From assembly GCF_003711205.1 (NCBI RefSeq), contig NZ_CP031013.1:2832501-2896500 (forward strand): 64,000 nucleotides of DNA. The letters run 5' to 3'. The position numbers were made by a program, and so were the translations under genes. How positions within the stretch are numbered: position 1 is the first letter of the stretch; the number at the start of each line of letters is the position of its first letter. This stretch comes from Polaromonas sp. SP1 (GTDB taxonomy: Bacteria > Pseudomonadota > Gammaproteobacteria > Burkholderiales > Burkholderiaceae_C). Positions 24,014 to 32,816 of this stretch are shown here, piece after piece. The notes beneath the pieces were generated by a model that did no database searches, was not told the DNA's origin, and saw only the letters and a program-made list of their open reading frames with translations.

Positions 24014-25003
24014 TCAGAACGGGGCGTCCGGCGCCTTGGCGGCTGCGTTGTCGCCGGCCTTGATGCGCTTGGCCTTGAGCGTGGGCTTTTCGGGGGCGGC
24101 AGGGGCGGCAGCAGGCTCGGCGCCGTCTTGCGCTTCAGTCGGCTCGGCGGGCGTGTCCTTGAGGGCCTGGCGCACCACGGCCTTGTCGCCGGCGCCGGCG
24201 AATTTGCTGTACTTGCCCAGGGTGGCCACCATCTGGCCGTAAATGCGCGGGTTGCCGGCCACACATTCGCCGTGGTCCATGAAGTCGGCTTCACCGGTGA
24301 AGTTGCCGATCAGGCCGCCGGCTTCCGTCACCAGCAGTGAGCCGGCCGCCACGTCCCAGGGTTTGAGGTTGGCTTCAAAAAAGCCGTCGCTGAAGCCTGC
24401 GGCCACATAGGCCAGGTCGAGTGCGGCCGCGCCCGGGCGGCGCACGCCGGCGCACTGGCTCATCACTTCGCCCAGCATGTTGAGGTAGGTCTTGAGTTTG
24501 TCGCCGGGGCGGTAGGGAAAGCCGGTGGAGATCAGGCATTCCTGCAGGCGGGTGCGCTTTGCCACGCGGATGCGGCGGTCGTTCAGGTAGGCGCCGCGGC
24601 CCTTGGTGGCGCAGAAGATGTCGTTGCGGGTGGGGTCGTAGACCACGGCCTGCTCGACCTTGCCTTTGACGGCCAGCGCGATGCTGACGCAATAGACCGG
24701 GAAGCCGTGAATGAAGTTGGTGGTGCCGTCCAGTGGGTCTATGATCCAGACGAAGTCGGAGTCTTTGGCGCCATGCTCGCTGCCCGATTCTTCGGCCAGG
24801 ATGCCGTGCCCGGGGTAGGCGGTCAACAGGGTTTCGATGATCGCGGCTTCGGCGGCCTGGTCGATCTCGGTGACGAAGTCGTTGGTCTGCTTGACGGAGA
24901 CGCGGACCGCTTCGACGTCAAGCGCCGCGCGGTTGATGATGGCGCCGGCAGCGCGCGCAGCCTTGATGGCCACGTTGAGCATGGGATGGAGATTGCTGGA
25001 CAT
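24014..25003 (-). CDS. suhB: Inositol monophosphatase family protein SuhB
   Basis: A 329-residue Mg-dependent phosphatase of the inositol-monophosphatase family; SuhB in enterobacteria also binds RNA polymerase/Nus factors in rRNA antitermination. Metal and substrate motifs are visible: AEESG near residue 71, [15 protein letters not shown] near 88-102, and the second motif [18 protein letters not shown] near 215-232. The last 55-60 residues are a low-complexity Ala/Pro/Glu/Lys tail beyond the normal family length of about 265-270. The ATG at 25003 begins [20 protein letters not shown], matching the family; the ribosome binding site is weak. Confidence 0.93.
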   Translation of the reverse strand: MSSNLHPMLNVAIKAARAAGAIINRAALDVEAVRVSVKQTNDFVTEIDQAAEAAIIETLLTAYPGHGILAEESGSEHGAKDSDFVWIIDPLDGTTNFIHGFPVYCVSIALAVKGKVEQAVVYDPTRNDIFCATKGRGAYLNDRRIRVAKRTRLQECLISTGFPYRPGDKLKTYLNMLGEVMSQCAGVRRPGAAALDLAYVAAGFSDGFFEANLKPWDVAAGSLLVTEAGGLIGNFTGEADFMDHGECVAGNPRIYGQMVATLGKYSKFAGAGDKAVVRQALKDTPAEPTEAQDGAEPAAAPAAPEKPTLKAKRIKAGDNAAAKAPDAPF

Positions 25004-25144
25004 GATTTGTAGGGAAGAACGGGATAAACCGGCGCTGACGATGCGGGCGGCGGGCAATGGGGGGTATTTTCCCATAAATGGAATTTCCCCCGGTTTTTTG
25101 CCCGCCAGGCAGCCTCTTCAAGCGCTTCTAGGACAATCCAGCCC

Positions 25145-25951
25145 ATGCGAACCCGATTTGTCCTGATCAACACCAGCCACGCCGGCAATGTGGGCGCCAC
25201 CGCCCGCGCCATGAAAACCATGGGTTTTGACGACCTGGTCCTGGTGGCGCCGCGCTGGGCCAATGTGCTGAACCGCGAAGAAACCATCCAGCGGGCCAGC
25301 GGCGCCCTCGACGTGCTCAAAAACGCCCGCATCGTCGAAACGCTGGACGAGGCGCTGGACGGCATGGCCCACCTCTGCGCCACCGCCATGACGCCGCGCG
25401 ACTTCGGCCCGCCCACGCGGGCGCCGCGCGAGCACTTTGCCGATTTGCTATCAAAAAAGGAGCTAAAAGCCAAGGCGCCGTATGGGCTGGAGCCCGATTC
25501 GGTTGCTTTTTTGTTCGGCTCCGAGCGCTTCGGCATGCAAAACGAAGACGTCTACCGCTGCCATGTGGCGCTGAGCATCCCGACCGACCCGAAGTTCGGC
25601 TCGCTCAACCTGGGCGCCGCCGTGCAGCTGATTGCCTATGACTGGCGCCAGGCGCTGGGCGGCTTCAGCGTGCAGCCGGCCATGGCCGAGCCGACGCAGG
25701 CCGACGCCGCGGCGGTGGCCGGCATGCTCAAACACTGGGAAGAGGCTTTGACCGGCATCGGCTTCCTGGACCCGGCCTCGCCTAAAAAGCTGATGCCGCG
25801 GCTCAATCAGCTCTTCAACCGCGCACAGCTCAGCCCCGAGGAAATCCACATCCTGCGTGGCGTGGCCAAGGCGATGCTGCAAAACGCGGCCATCACCACC
25901 CCAACGCCGCCTAAAGACAGCAGGCCAGCAGGGTCGGCGGACGGCCACTAA
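25145..25951 (+). CDS. trmJ: tRNA (cytidine/uridine-2'-O-)-methyltransferase TrmJ
   Basis: A 268-residue SpoU-class (SPOUT) methyltransferase that modifies position 32 of several tRNAs. The N-terminal FVLINTSHAGNVGATARAMK (residues 5-24) is the family signature; SAM-knot motifs follow as AFLFGSERFGM, and SIPTDPKFGSLNLGAAVQL. Residues about 101-120, between the two, are encoded by a sense-strand copy of the GCTAT element (25445-25504) and read SKKELKAKAPYGLEPDS. The frame and all SPOUT motifs are intact. cysE follows after nine bases. Confidence 0.93.
   Translation: MRTRFVLINTSHAGNVGATARAMKTMGFDDLVLVAPRWANVLNREETIQRASGALDVLKNARIVETLDEALDGMAHLCATAMTPRDFGPPTRAPREHFADLLSKKELKAKAPYGLEPDSVAFLFGSERFGMQNEDVYRCHVALSIPTDPKFGSLNLGAAVQLIAYDWRQALGGFSVQPAMAEPTQADAAAVAGMLKHWEEALTGIGFLDPASPKKLMPRLNQLFNRAQLSPEEIHILRGVAKAMLQNAAITTPTPPKDSRPAGSADGH
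25445..25504 (+). repeat. GCTAT element, copy d (in frame in trmJ)
   Basis: Reads TTGCTATCAAAAAAGGAGCT, AAAAGCCAAGGC, TATGGGCTGGAGCCCGATTC. It matches copy a nearly end to end and lies on the sense strand of trmJ. Confidence 0.75.
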
Positions 25952-25960
25952 ACTCCCCCC

Positions 25961-26737
25961 ATGTTTTCCCGACTCCGCTCCGACATCCAGTGCATCCTCG
26001 ACCGCGACCCCGCCGCCCGTACGGCCTGGGAAGCGCTGACCTGCTACCCGGGCCTGCATGCCCTGGTGCTGCACCGCCGGGCGCACTGGTGCTGGAACCA
26101 CGGCTTCAAGTGGCTGGGCCGGTTTATCTCGCATGTTTCGCGCTGGATGACGGGCATTGAAATCCACCCCGGCGCCAAAATCGGCGAACGCGTGTTTTTT
26201 GACCACGCCATGGGCGTTGTCGTCGGCGAAACCGCCGAAATCGGCGACGGCTGCACGATTTACCAGGGCGTGACGCTGGGCGGCACCTCGCTCTACAAAG
26301 GTGAAAAACGCCATCCCACGCTGGGCAAGGACGTGGTGGTGAGCGCGGGCGCCAAGGTGCTGGGCGGTTTCCTGGTCGGCGACGGCGCCAAGATCGGCAG
26401 CAACGCGGTGGTGATCAAGCCGGTGCCGGCAGGCGCCACGGCGGTCGGCATCCCGGCGCGCATCATCCCGTCCAAAGTGGGTGAAAGCGCCGACGTCACG
26501 ACCTCGCCCAAGTTCTCCGCCTACGGCATCACCCTGGACGACGACCCGATCGGGCAGGCCATGAAGGGGCTGATCGACAACGCGTCGTCCCAGGAGCACC
26601 AGATCGCGCTGCTGTGGCAGGCAATTGAAAAGCTCTCGAGCCCGCAAACGGCCATGAGCAAGGATTGCGTGCCCAAGGATGCGGCGCTGACCGAGACGTT
26701 TGAGGCCGACAAGCTGAACCAGCTGGTCGGCAAATAA
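25961..26737 (+). CDS. cysE: Serine O-acetyltransferase
   Basis: A 258-residue left-handed beta-helix acetyltransferase that makes O-acetylserine from serine and acetyl-CoA, the first step of cysteine synthesis. Hexapeptide repeats run from [20 protein letters not shown] through [22 protein letters not shown] to [18 protein letters not shown]. Catalytic-site residues Asp/His in [12 protein letters not shown] are kept. It is of the short type (as in many bacteria with an N-terminus of about 60 residues before the helix) with a C-terminal extension past the helix. It is probably co-transcribed with trmJ. Confidence 0.95.
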   Translation: MFSRLRSDIQCILDRDPAARTAWEALTCYPGLHALVLHRRAHWCWNHGFKWLGRFISHVSRWMTGIEIHPGAKIGERVFFDHAMGVVVGETAEIGDGCTIYQGVTLGGTSLYKGEKRHPTLGKDVVVSAGAKVLGGFLVGDGAKIGSNAVVIKPVPAGATAVGIPARIIPSKVGESADVTTSPKFSAYGITLDDDPIGQAMKGLIDNASSQEHQIALLWQAIEKLSSPQTAMSKDCVPKDAALTETFEADKLNQLVGK

Positions 26738-26759
26738 GGCGCGGTGTCAGGCCGCGTTT

Positions 26760-28031
26760 TCAGCCAGTTTTGAGGGCCTGCTCAAGGAAAGCGGCAGCCT
26801 GCAGGCAGGTGCGGTCCGCATGCGGCGCGCCGATGATCTGCAGGCCCATGGGAAAGCCGTTCACGCCCCTGGCGCCCGCCACATTCACACAAGGCACACC
26901 CAGCAGCGTCCAGACGCGGTTAAAGATCGCCGTGCCGGTGCTGCCGTAGCCCGCAGGGGCTTCGTCCGGCGCGCTGGGTGTCATCAACACATCAAACTGG
27001 CCGAACCATTCGGCGCAGGCCTTGCGGCTCTGCGCGGCGGTGCGTTGCGCGGCTTCGTAGGCGGCGGGCGTGACCTTGCTGCCCGCCAGCAGGTAGTTGC
27101 GCAGGATGTCCGAGAGCGCTTCGGGGTGCTCATCCACTTCACGGGAAAGGCTGCGCCAGGCTTCGTAGCCCTGGATGACGTCCTGCGCATCGAAGGCTTG
27201 CTTGATCCAGCCGGGCAGGGTGATGGCTTTGATTTCGGCGCCTGCGGCTTTCAGCGCCTGGCTGCCGGTTTCCATGGCTTGCCGCGCGCTGGGGGACAGC
27301 TCGGCCCACGGATAGGCGTCCGGTACGCCGACCACCCAAGCCTTTGACGGAGCGGCGTCATCCATCGCCAGAGCCTGGCCGCTGAGCGCTTGGGCAAACC
27401 AGGCCGCCTCAGGCACGCTGGCGGCGAAAAGGCCTACCGTGTCGAGCGACCAGGAAAAACATTTGAGCCCCGGCGTGGGCAGCAGACCGAAGCTGGGTTT
27501 GAAGCCGGTGACGCCGCAGTAAGACGCCGGGCGGATCACCGAACCGCCGGTTTGTGTGCCGATGGCAAACGGCACCAGGCCTGCCGCCACGGCCGCTGCC
27601 GAGCCGGCTGACGAGCCACCTGGTGTGCGGCCTGCGGCATTCGGGTTCAGCGTGGCGGTCGGGTTCAGAAACGCAAATTCGGTGGTGCTGGATTTGGCGA
27701 TCACCAACCCGCCAGCGCGGCGGATGACGCTGACGATGGCGGCGTCAAAACGCGCCGGCTGGGCGGGGTAGAGCTTTGAGCCATAGCGCGTGGGGAGGTC
27801 GCACGTGTCAAAGATGTCTTTGACGGCGACCGGCAGGCCTTGCAGCGGGCCTTTGAGCGTTGGGAGTTGGGCGAGTGCCGTGGGCAGGTCAAGGCGGGCG
27901 GTGAAGGCGCCCAGCGTGGCGTCTACTGCGTCGATGCGCGCATACGTTTCTGTGAGCAGGGTGGCGGCATCCAGCGTGCCGGCGGCCAACTGCGCGGCCG
28001 TTGCCATTGCGGACGGCGCGCGGTCGGTCAT
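26760..28031 (-). CDS. Amidase signature family protein
   Basis: A 423-residue amidase-signature hydrolase. The Ser-cisSer-Lys triad is visible: Lys in PVAVKDIFDT near residue 77, the Gly/Ser-rich GGSSAGSAAAVAAG near 138, and TGGSVIRPASYCGVTGFKP near 160. C-terminal helices are typical of the family. It is not GatA-like in context (no gatB/gatC nearby); substrate unknown, with small amides or allophanate-like compounds possible. The ATG at 28031 overlaps the mogA stop as ATGA, so it is translationally coupled as the third gene of yjgA-mogA-amidase. Confidence 0.87.
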   Translation of the reverse strand: MTDRAPSAMATAAQLAAGTLDAATLLTETYARIDAVDATLGAFTARLDLPTALAQLPTLKGPLQGLPVAVKDIFDTCDLPTRYGSKLYPAQPARFDAAIVSVIRRAGGLVIAKSSTTEFAFLNPTATLNPNAAGRTPGGSSAGSAAAVAAGLVPFAIGTQTGGSVIRPASYCGVTGFKPSFGLLPTPGLKCFSWSLDTVGLFAASVPEAAWFAQALSGQALAMDDAAPSKAWVVGVPDAYPWAELSPSARQAMETGSQALKAAGAEIKAITLPGWIKQAFDAQDVIQGYEAWRSLSREVDEHPEALSDILRNYLLAGSKVTPAAYEAAQRTAAQSRKACAEWFGQFDVLMTPSAPDEAPAGYGSTGTAIFNRVWTLLGVPCVNVAGARGVNGFPMGLQIIGAPHADRTCLQAAAFLEQALKTG

Positions 28032-28642
28032 ACGGCGGGTGTGCCCGGCGTACGAATGGCTGATTTGGGCCGGAATGCCTTGCACACCGCCGGGTCGGCT
28101 TCCAGGTAGGGGCCGCCAATCAGGTCGATGCAATAGGGCACAGCGGCAAAGATGCCGGGCACGACGGATTCACCGGATTCGTTTTTGAGGCCTTCCAGCG
28201 TTTCCTGGATGGACTTGGGCTGGCCGGGCAGATTGAGGATCAGGCTTTTGTCGCGAATGACAGCGCACTGGCGCGACAGGATGGCCGTGGGCACAAATTT
28301 CAGGCTGATCTGCCGCATCTGCTCGCCAAAGCCGGGCATTTCTTTGTGGGCCACGGCCAGCGTGGCTTCGGGCGTTACGTCGCGCAGCGCGGGGCCGGTG
28401 CCGCCGGTGGTCAGCACCAAAGAGCAGCCCGCGTCGACCAGCGCAATCAACGCGGCGCTGATGCCCGCCTGCTCGTCAGGGATCAGGCGCTCTTCAAAGG
28501 TGATGGGGTTGCGCAGCGCGCGTGTGAGCCACTCCTTGAGGGCGGGCAGGCCTTTGTCGACGTAAACACCGGCCGAGGCGCGGTCGCTGACGGAGACGAT
28601 GCCGATCTTGACGGCGTCAAAGGCTTCTACGGCTTCGCTCAT
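28028..28642 (-). CDS. mogA: Molybdopterin adenylyltransferase
   Basis: A 204-residue MogA/MoaB-type enzyme that adenylylates molybdopterin before Mo insertion. Key segments are IGIVSVSDRASAGVYVDKG near the N-terminus, LVLTTGGTGPALRDVTPEAT with the conserved TGGTG (near 97-101) and Asp residues, and ILNLPGQPKSIQETL near 162. The length is normal. It overlaps yjgA by ATGA at its start and the amidase by ATGA at its end. The cofactor it makes would serve molybdoenzymes including NasA in this window. Confidence 0.95.
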   Translation of the reverse strand: MSEAVEAFDAVKIGIVSVSDRASAGVYVDKGLPALKEWLTRALRNPITFEERLIPDEQAGISAALIALVDAGCSLVLTTGGTGPALRDVTPEATLAVAHKEMPGFGEQMRQISLKFVPTAILSRQCAVIRDKSLILNLPGQPKSIQETLEGLKNESGESVVPGIFAAVPYCIDLIGGPYLEADPAVCKAFRPKSAIRTPGTPAV

Positions 28643-29268
28643 GCCTCAGGTTCCTCGGGCTCGTCAGCCTCTGCGGGGCCCTTCGCAAGGGCCTGCCGCA
28701 CCAGCTGGAAGATTTCGCGGTAAGACTTGCCGTGGCGCGCGGCTTCACCCGGTTTTTCGGGCTTGGCGTCTTTGCGGGCCTGGCGGATCAGCGCGCGCAG
28801 CTGCTGCGAATCGGTATCGGGGTGTTCTTCGAGCCAGGTGCCGAGCGCGGCATCGTCGGCGATCAGCTTGTCGCGCCATTGCTCGGCCAGGTGCAGCGCC
28901 AGCGTCAGGTCGGCCGAGCCGTTGAGCTGTTCGTTGATCGCTTCGCGGATGGGTTCCGGGTCCAGCGGGCGCATCAGCTTGCCGATGAACTGCATCTGGC
29001 GGCGTTTGCCCTCGAAATTGGTGATCTTTTTGGCGTCGGCGATCGCGTCGCGCAGCTTGTCGGGTAAATCCAGGCGCGCCATCAGGTCGGCGCGCAGCGT
29101 CAGCAGCGCTTCACCGAGGGCCTGCTTCTCGTCGGCCTCGGCCTTGAGCTGGGTCTTGCTGGGCGGGCCGACTTCTTCAAGTGCGATTTCTTCGGGTTTG
29201 ACGAAGCGCCCGTTGGACCAGTAGCCCTTGATGGCTTTGGGAATCGCCTTGGTAGTCTTGGTATTCAT
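28639..29268 (-). CDS. yjgA: Ribosome-associated protein of the YjgA/DarP family
   Basis: A 209-residue basic/acidic mixed protein of the DUF615 (YjgA, now DarP) family, linked to late 50S assembly in E. coli. Typical features are KGYWSNGRFVKP-like start after the N-terminal Lys-rich patch, LDLPDKLRDAIADAKKITNFEGKRRQMQFIGKLMR cut at the conserved RRQMQFIGKLMR block (near 100), and RALIRQARKD near 180. It starts at the ATG 29268 (an in-frame ATG at 29283 is possible) and runs divergently from pmbA, whose ATG is only 25 bases away. Confidence 0.92.
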   Translation of the reverse strand: MNTKTTKAIPKAIKGYWSNGRFVKPEEIALEEVGPPSKTQLKAEADEKQALGEALLTLRADLMARLDLPDKLRDAIADAKKITNFEGKRRQMQFIGKLMRPLDPEPIREAINEQLNGSADLTLALHLAEQWRDKLIADDAALGTWLEEHPDTDSQQLRALIRQARKDAKPEKPGEAARHGKSYREIFQLVRQALAKGPAEADEPEEPEA

Positions 29269-29293
29269 AGCAGTCAGTATCATAGCTACCCAT

Positions 29294-30697
29294 ATGACCC
29301 AAAAAGCTTCCTCACGCGCCGGCGGCGCAACCCGCAGCGCTTCCCGTCCCGAATCGGGCTTCAGCTACCACCGCGATTTTTTCGAGGAACTTGTCGACAC
29401 CGCACTCTCGCATGCCAAAAAACTGGGCGCGACGGACGCCGCCGCCGAGGCTTCCGAAGGCTGCGGCCTGTCGGTCAGCGTGCGCAAGGGCGAACTGGAA
29501 AACGTGGAGCGCAACCGCGACAAGTCGCTGGGCATCACGGTTTACATCGGCAAAAAGCGCGGCAATGCCGCCACCAGCGATTTCTCCAAAGCCGCCATCG
29601 AGCAGACCGTGAAAGCGGCCTACGACATCGCGCGCTTCACGGCCGAAGACGAAACCTCGGGCCTGCCCGACGACCGCGACATCGCGCGCCAGCACCCGGC
29701 GCTGGATCTCTTTCACCCCTGGTCCATCGACTCCGAACAAGCCGCGCAGCTGGCCTTGCGCTGCGAGGCCGCCGCCCTGGGCACCTCCCGCCTCATCACC
29801 AACAGCGAAGGCGCCGGCGTGTCGGCCCAGCAAAGCCATTTTTTCAGCGCCCACACCAAGGGCTTTCGCGGCGGTTACGCCAGCTCGCGCCACAGCATTT
29901 CGGTCGCCCCGATTGCCGGCAAGGGCGACCAGATGCAGCGTGATGCCTGGTACAGCTCCATGCGCGACGCCGGCGAGCTGGCCGGCGCCGAGGCCGTGGG
30001 CCGCTACGCCGCCGAACGCGCGCTGGCCCGGCTCAAGAGCCGCAAGATCCCGACCACGCAATGCCCGGTGCTGTTCGAGTCGCCGCTGGCCGCAGGCCTT
30101 CTGGGCGGCTTTGTGCAGGCCGTGAGCGGCGGCGCGCTGTACCGCAAAAGCACCTTCCTGGCCGACAGCCTGGGCAAAGCGGCTTTCCCCAAACACATCG
30201 ACATCGCCGAAGACCCGCATGTGCGCAAAGGCAAGGGCAGTGCGCCCTTTGACGAAGAGGGCGTGAAGACCAAGGCGCGCCAGGTGGTGGAGGGCGGACG
30301 CGTTGAGGGTTACTTCCTCAGCACCTATTCGGCCCGCAAGCTGGGCATGCGCACCACGGGCAACGCCGGCGGCTCGCACAACCTCACCCTGACCAGCCGC
30401 CACACCCGCGCGGGTGACGACCTGGACGCCATGCTGCGCAAACTGGGCCGCGGCCTTTTTGTGACCGAGCTGATGGGCCAGGGCGTGAACTACGTGACGG
30501 GCGACTATTCGCGCGGCGCTTCGGGCTTCTGGGTTGAAAACGGCCGCATCGCCTTCCCGGTGGAAGAAATCACCATCGCCGGCAACCTGCGCGACATGCT
30601 CATGGGTATTGAGGCCGTGGGCGCGGACGCCTACAACTACGGCGCCAAAACCGTGGGCTCCATCCTCGTCAACCGCATGAAGGTGGCGGGAAGCTAA
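29294..30697 (+). CDS. pmbA: Metalloprotease-like protein PmbA (TldE)
   Basis: A 467-residue member of the TldD/PmbA family. PmbA partners TldD in microcin B17 maturation and antitoxin CcdA degradation in E. coli. Family blocks are SVRKGELENVERNRDKSLGI near residue 60, the GLFVTELMGQGVNYVTGDYSRGASGFWVENG segment near 395-425 (split here into GLFVTELMGQGVN and GDYSRGASGFWVENG) and IAGNLRDMLMGIEAVG near the C-terminus. As usual for PmbA/TldE, no HExxH motif is present; the metal site belongs to TldD. The ATG at 29294 fits family length. Confidence 0.95.
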   Translation: MTQKASSRAGGATRSASRPESGFSYHRDFFEELVDTALSHAKKLGATDAAAEASEGCGLSVSVRKGELENVERNRDKSLGITVYIGKKRGNAATSDFSKAAIEQTVKAAYDIARFTAEDETSGLPDDRDIARQHPALDLFHPWSIDSEQAAQLALRCEAAALGTSRLITNSEGAGVSAQQSHFFSAHTKGFRGGYASSRHSISVAPIAGKGDQMQRDAWYSSMRDAGELAGAEAVGRYAAERALARLKSRKIPTTQCPVLFESPLAAGLLGGFVQAVSGGALYRKSTFLADSLGKAAFPKHIDIAEDPHVRKGKGSAPFDEEGVKTKARQVVEGGRVEGYFLSTYSARKLGMRTTGNAGGSHNLTLTSRHTRAGDDLDAMLRKLGRGLFVTELMGQGVNYVTGDYSRGASGFWVENGRIAFPVEEITIAGNLRDMLMGIEAVGADAYNYGAKTVGSILVNRMKVAGS

Positions 30698-30726
30698 GCG
30701 CTTTCCGGTCTGCTTCTCTTTTCCTG

Positions 30727-31626
30727 ATGGCCCTGCCTGCCGAGACGCTGGCGCTGGTTGCGGCTGCTACCTGGGCCTGCTCCAGCCTGCTGTCGGCCAC
30801 CGCGGTTGCCCGCATGGGGCCTTTTTCCTTCAGCCGCTGGCGCATGGCCTTTGCCTGTGTGCTGCTGTGGGGCATGGCGCTGGCCACCGGCAGCTGGCGC
30901 AGCCTGCAGCTGGACGGCGCCGGGGTGCTGGCCCTGTCGGGCCTCATCGGGATTTTTGTGGGTGACACGGCGTTGTTTGCCTGCATGAACCGCCTGGGAC
31001 CGCGGCGCTCAGGCATCCTGTTTGCCACCCACGCGCTGTTCTCCGCTGTGCTCGCGTGGCTGTTTCTGGGTGAAACGCTGTCGGGCTGGGGCTTGCTGGG
31101 CAGCGCCCTGCTGGTGGGTGGAGTGATGACGGCAATTGCTTTTGGCCGGCGTGACACTGAATCGCACCAATGGGAGGCCACAAAAGGCCGGCTGGCCATC
31201 GGCGTCGGCCTGGGTTTGCTGTCTGCGCTGGGGCAATCCGTCGCCACCTTGATGCTCAAGCCGCTCATGCAGACCGGGCTGGACCCGGTGGCCGCCTCAG
31301 CCGTGCGCATGAGCAGCAGCATGGCTGCGCACCTCTTGCTGCTGCTGACAGGCTGGCGTCTGGTGCAGGCCACGCAGTCGCCGCGCTGGGTAGACCTGGG
31401 CTACACCTTTGCCAGCGCTGCGTTAGGCATGACGCTGGGCATGACCCTGATCCTCAAGGCGCTGCAGCACGGCAGCGCTGGCATGGTGGGCATGCTGTCG
31501 TCGGTCACGCCGGTGATGTTGCTGCCGCTCTTGTGGTGGGTGTACCGCCGCCGGCCCGCGGTGGGCGGGTGGATCGGGGCGGTGTTGACGGTGACGGGCT
31601 GCGCGCTGATTTTGCTGCGGCACTAA
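30727..31626 (+). CDS. EamA/DMT family permease
   Basis: A 299-residue inner-membrane protein with about ten transmembrane helices and two EamA repeats. The first repeat includes FSFSRWRMAFACVLLWGMA and GIFVGDTALFACMNRLGPRR, the second VAASAVRMSSSMAAHLLLLL and a final ILKALQHGSAGMVGMLSSVTPV block. Members export or import metabolites such as amino acids or nucleosides; the substrate cannot be told. It starts 29 bases after pmbA and may be read through from it. Its stop is close to the convergent yqeY stop. Confidence 0.9.
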   Translation: MALPAETLALVAAATWACSSLLSATAVARMGPFSFSRWRMAFACVLLWGMALATGSWRSLQLDGAGVLALSGLIGIFVGDTALFACMNRLGPRRSGILFATHALFSAVLAWLFLGETLSGWGLLGSALLVGGVMTAIAFGRRDTESHQWEATKGRLAIGVGLGLLSALGQSVATLMLKPLMQTGLDPVAASAVRMSSSMAAHLLLLLTGWRLVQATQSPRWVDLGYTFASAALGMTLGMTLILKALQHGSAGMVGMLSSVTPVMLLPLLWWVYRRRPAVGGWIGAVLTVTGCALILLRH

Positions 31627-31633
31627 GACGTTT

Positions 31634-32083
31634 TTAGCCGGCCAGCGCGGCCTTCACGGCTGCCGACACCTGGCCCATATCGGCCTTGCCGGCGAGCTTG
31701 GCCTTGACTGCGCCCATCACCTTGCCCATGTCGCCCGGGCCGCTGGCGCCCAGTTCGGCCACGATGGCTTTGACGGCGGTGGCGACTTCGTCGGCGCTCA
31801 GGCGCGCGGGCAGGTAGGCCTGCAGCACGACGAGTTCGGCCGCTTCCTTGTCGGCCAGGTCTTTTCGCTCGGCTTTGATGAAGGCTTCGAGCGAGTCCTT
31901 GCGCTGCTTGATGAGTTTGTCGACGATGGCGATCACGGCCGCGTCGTCCAGCACCACACGCTCATCGACCTCTTTTTGCTTGAGGGCGGCCAGCAGCAGG
32001 CGGATGGTGCCCAGGCGCTCGCTGTCCTTGGCGCGCATGGCGGTCTTCATGTCTTCGGTGATCTGGTCTTTGAGTGCGGACAT
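31634..32083 (-). CDS. GatB/YqeY domain protein
   Basis: A 149-residue soluble protein of the YqeY family, related to the tail of GatB. Features are LKDQITEDMKTAMRAKDSER at the N-terminus, LGTIRLLLAALKQKEVDER, a middle KQRKDSLEAFIKAERKDLAD, and a C-terminal GDMGKVMGAVKAKLAGKADMG. The family binds RNA or tRNA-like partners by inference from GatB; its cellular role is not settled. It lies downstream of rpsU, a common gene pair, but a strong terminator sits between them. Confidence 0.93.
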   Translation of the reverse strand: MSALKDQITEDMKTAMRAKDSERLGTIRLLLAALKQKEVDERVVLDDAAVIAIVDKLIKQRKDSLEAFIKAERKDLADKEAAELVVLQAYLPARLSADEVATAVKAIVAELGASGPGDMGKVMGAVKAKLAGKADMGQVSAAVKAALAG

Positions 32084-32151
32084 TGGTGATGCTCCTGAAG
32101 GGCGAATCGGGTGGGGCGGAATCGGCTGGGCTGGGGAGGGGCCAAAAACAC

Positions 32152-32187
32152 AAAAGCCCGCAGAGCGTCCTCGTGCGGGCTTTTTTT
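32152..32187. terminator. Rho-independent terminator between rpsU and yqeY
   Basis: AAAAGCCCGC and GCGGGCTTTTTTT form a strong stem with T/A runs on both ends. On the minus strand it ends or attenuates rpsU transcription before yqeY. Confidence 0.85.
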
Positions 32188-32209
32188 GCCGTGAGGCGGT
32201 ACTAAAGGA

Positions 32210-32422
32210 TTAGTACAGCTTTTTCGGCAGTTGCATCGAGCGGATACGCTTGTAGTTGCGCTTGACGGCGGCTGCCTTCTTGCGCTTGCGTTCAGCCGTT
32301 GGCTTTTCGTAAAACTCGCGGGCGCGCAGGTCGGTCAGCAGGCCGAGTTTTTCAATGGTGCGCTTGAAACGGCGCAGAGCCACGTCGAAGGGCTCATTGT
32401 CTTTTACACGGATGGTGGTCAT
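32210..32422 (-). CDS. rpsU: 30S ribosomal protein S21
   Basis: A 70-residue small basic ribosomal protein. [20 protein letters not shown], then [19 protein letters not shown] and the C-terminal [13 protein letters not shown] match S21 of betaproteobacteria over the whole length. S21 helps initiation by base-pairing factors near the 3' end of 16S rRNA. It is a single gene read from the promoter region near 32430-32510 and is followed by a terminator. Confidence 0.98.
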   Translation of the reverse strand: MTTIRVKDNEPFDVALRRFKRTIEKLGLLTDLRAREFYEKPTAERKRKKAAAVKRNYKRIRSMQLPKKLY

Positions 32423-32790
32423 TGTTCAGTTGATCCAAAAGGTGCGCCTTAATTGATCTGATCAGGATCAGGCCAGGCGCGGGTTTGCTAGCAAAGCCTG
32501 AGATTATAGCACCCCCACGGTCGTTCACTTCGTGTAACTCCCTGCCCCCGAGGGGGCCGCCCGCCTGTGGCCCGGCGAAACCGAAAATTTAGCACACCCC
32601 TATCGGGCTCACTGCGTGTAGCCCTTTTCCCCTTTCAGGGGACGGTACCTGCGGCCCGGCAAAGCCGGTTCCGCGGTGCCCCGCTCGATTGAAGGGCTCT
32701 TTGGGCGGGACCAGTAACGGTATTTCACCAGTGGGGGCCGCGGGTCCGGCTTCGCCGGCCCCAGGCGCCGCCCCCTTGAGGGGGAACAGG
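32423..32790. other. Repeat cluster, no gene
   Basis: About 368 bases. A TTGATCTGATCAGGATCAGG palindromic area near 32452-32474 and the AT-rich end near 32500 probably belong to the rpsU promoter. Three copies of the second repeat family follow: 32508-32582, 32594-32680 and 32735-32816. The last runs into the 3' end of the flavoprotein gene. Confidence 0.6.
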
Positions 32791-32816
32791 CTACACGAAG
32801 TGAGCCTGGACGGGGG
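32508..32816. repeat. Three clustered copies of the GGAACCGGCTTTGCC family
   Basis: Minus-oriented copies at 32508-32582 (CCCCACGGTCGTTCACTTCG to GTGGCCCGGCGAAACCG) and 32594-32680 (GGGCTCACTGCGTGTAGCCC to AAAGCCGGTTCCGCGG), and a plus-oriented variant at 32735-32816 (GTCCGGCTTCGCCGGCCCC to GAAGTGAGCCTGGACGGGGG). Confidence 0.75.
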
